A stretch of 25,449 bases of DNA, taken from positions 1 to 25,449 of the forward strand of contig JBHJMP010001043.1 in assembly GCA_043381765.1 (NCBI GenBank), given 5' to 3'. This document shows positions 24,367-25,449 of this stretch, in pieces. The notes beneath the pieces are model-generated. The model searched no databases. It was given only the letters and a program-made list of their open reading frames with translations, and was not told the DNA's origin. Every line of letters starts with the position of its first letter. Position 1 is the stretch's first letter. Both the position numbers and the translations under genes were made by a program. This DNA comes from Collodictyon triciliatum (lineage: Eukaryota > CRuMs).

Positions 24367-25345
24367 ACTGTCCTGTTGTTTTTCTCTGGTTGTTTAATGC
24401 TTGTATTGCATGTTACTTGTGTGTCCTTTGTTCCTTTTTTTTTTTTTTGTTTGTTTATTTGTGTATTCAACAAAGCGAATACCATATCTCCTATTTGTGG
24501 AAATGTGGCCACGTTGCATTCGTTCAGGTTTTTGGGGGCATCAAAGCCTAAAGTCTGACGTTCAGCCTTGTCGCTTGATTACTTCATCATAATGATTGTT
24601 TCTGTCTGTGTGGTTCTTCTTTTTCTTCTTTTTTTTTCACTTTGTGTCAGCATGTTCTTACCCTTGAATTTTGGAGGAATTCGCAAGCAAAATAAACGTC
24701 TCTGATTTGATGGAATTGTATTGGGATTTCGTCTTTGATGACTAAGAGGCGGTTGTCAGGTTTTTGTTCTGTGGCCTCATTTTGCGATTTAAGGCAGCCA
24801 TCTGACGCTTCGTAATAAAAAGATATATCAGCTTGGCACCCAGGCAGATGCTTGTTGTTCTTTAAGGTTTTTCGTGGTAAAAGAAATATTCTGCCAATTA
24901 AATATCAGCTCCGAACAACACAAATAATATCCTATTATCAGTCATCATTCTCATTTTTAGTATAAATTTTTTTTTATTACGATAGGAAAATGAAATAACA
25001 AAAAAGAATCAACGTAGCAATCACAACATCGATTGCAAGAAAATTGAAGAAACGACAAACTCGAACAGATGTGACATGAAAAAAGAAAAGATAATGCAAA
25101 AGATAGAGAGGCCCTTATTTCATAGCAGATATTTGCACGTCATCACTATTGAATACGACACACCAAAAGATGTTTACGAAGAGAATTTCCTGTGGCTGTA
25201 CAGTGGTTTGAGTCGAGTTGCAGGAATGTCCAGAACAAGAGGCGGAGGAAGGGCTGGCATGGAAATGGGGTGGGTCCGCTGCAGTCTGTCAAATAGTGTG
25301 ATTACTACCTTATTTTTGGAACTAGTAGACCGTATGATATTACAA
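24363..25345 (-). CDS. Unrecognised multi-exon protein upstream of TMEM128
   Basis: Three segments join in phase on the minus strand: about 25345-25202 (5' limit unknown; may start outside the window), 24890-24662 and 24554-24363, ending TGA. Readable parts are THPISMPALPPPLVLDIPAT, then IFLLPRKTLKNNKHLPGCQ, LVIKDEIPIQFHQIRDVYF and TLGFDAPKNLNECNVATF, then a Lys-rich tail encoded across a 14-base A run. Donors gtacag and gtaaga and acceptors ggcag and gtcag support the exons. The product is unknown. The LGFxxP segment faintly recalls SSX2IP/Msd1 proteins, too weakly to assign. Alternatively, a donor at 24482 (gtattc) and an acceptor ending at 24373 remove the Lys-rich tail and join it in frame to the TMEM128-like protein. 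Confidence 0.4.
24891..25201 (-). other. Putative intron of the unrecognised gene
   Basis: This is AT-rich sequence between the gtacag donor (25201) and the ggcag acceptor (24891) on the minus strand. I see no other feature in it. Confidence 0.35.
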
Positions 25346-25449
25346 TAAACCAATAAACCAATAAACCAATAAACCAATAAACCAATAAACCAATAAACCA
25401 ATAAACCAATAAACCAATAAACCAATAAACCAATAAACCAATAAACCAA
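25344..25449. repeat. (AATAAACC)n minisatellite running off the window
   Basis: At least 13 perfect copies of the octamer AATAAACC run to the last base. On the minus strand they read GGTTTATT. It is not a known telomere unit. The repeat stays open in all minus-strand frames, so open frames through it mean nothing. Confidence 0.95.

Noticed and set aside
24401-24592. Plus-strand hydrophobic frames with long Phe runs
   Set aside because: They are produced by the T14 run and lie opposite a better-supported minus-strand exon.
25344-25449. A telomere at the window end
   Set aside because: The unit AATAAACC / GGTTTATT is not a known telomeric repeat and may continue or end beyond the window. It is better called a minisatellite.

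Overview
This window is nuclear DNA from an intron-rich eukaryote. Six genes can be assembled exon by exon from start to stop with GT-AG boundaries and matching codon phase, and a seventh lacks only its 5' end. There are no bacterial operons, no CRISPR array and no rRNA or tRNA that I can see. The glycerol-3-phosphate dehydrogenase is of the GpsA type found in bacteria, plastids and protists, not the animal/fungal GPD1 type, so I lean towards a protist. A rhizarian such as a foraminiferan is only a guess. Introns are about 75-305 nt and often carry long homopolymers or microsatellites. Base composition is strikingly uneven: AT-rich at 1-9200 and 19900-25449, and GC-rich exons at 10200-11500 and 14890-19620.

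Layout, left to right. 1-1985 (+): the 3' four exons of a heparan-sulfate 6-O-sulfotransferase-like gene. 2289-5707 (-): a 13-exon gene for a 396-residue, seven-blade RCC1-type propeller with a presequence-like N-terminus. 6259-8293 (+): an 8-exon GpsA-type G3P dehydrogenase with two possible starts and an overlapping upstream ORF. 8294-10202: mostly non-coding, with two weak ORF candidates. 10203-11472 (+): a tandem CCCH (TIS11/ZFP36-type) RNA-binding protein. 11473-13836: unassigned coding-like pieces and a degenerate protein kinase pseudogene running into a 541-base assembly gap (13837-14377). 14891-17747 (+): argininosuccinate synthase, 9 exons. 17846-19615 (-): mitochondrial branched-chain 2-oxoacid dehydrogenase E1 alpha, 4 exons, convergent with the synthase across only 98 bases. 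20227-22386 (-): pirin, 8 exons. 22759-23148 (+): a possible small Cys-containing protein. 23357-24366 (-): a TMEM128-family four-helix membrane protein, 3 exons. 24363-25345 (-): an unrecognised multi-exon gene whose stop overlaps the TMEM128 start, or which is spliced onto it.

The genes do not form one pathway. Argininosuccinate synthase and BCKDHA both belong to amino-acid metabolism and sit tail to tail. The CCCH protein would act in mRNA decay. I did not find a convincing undescribed system. The most rewarding points are gene-structure oddities: a recursive-splice-like site in the CCCH gene, an ATGA overlap (or fusion) at TMEM128, a G5AG5 element between two convergent genes whose poly(A)-like hexamers overlap their stops, and long intronic repeats that are nearly all T-rich on the sense strand.
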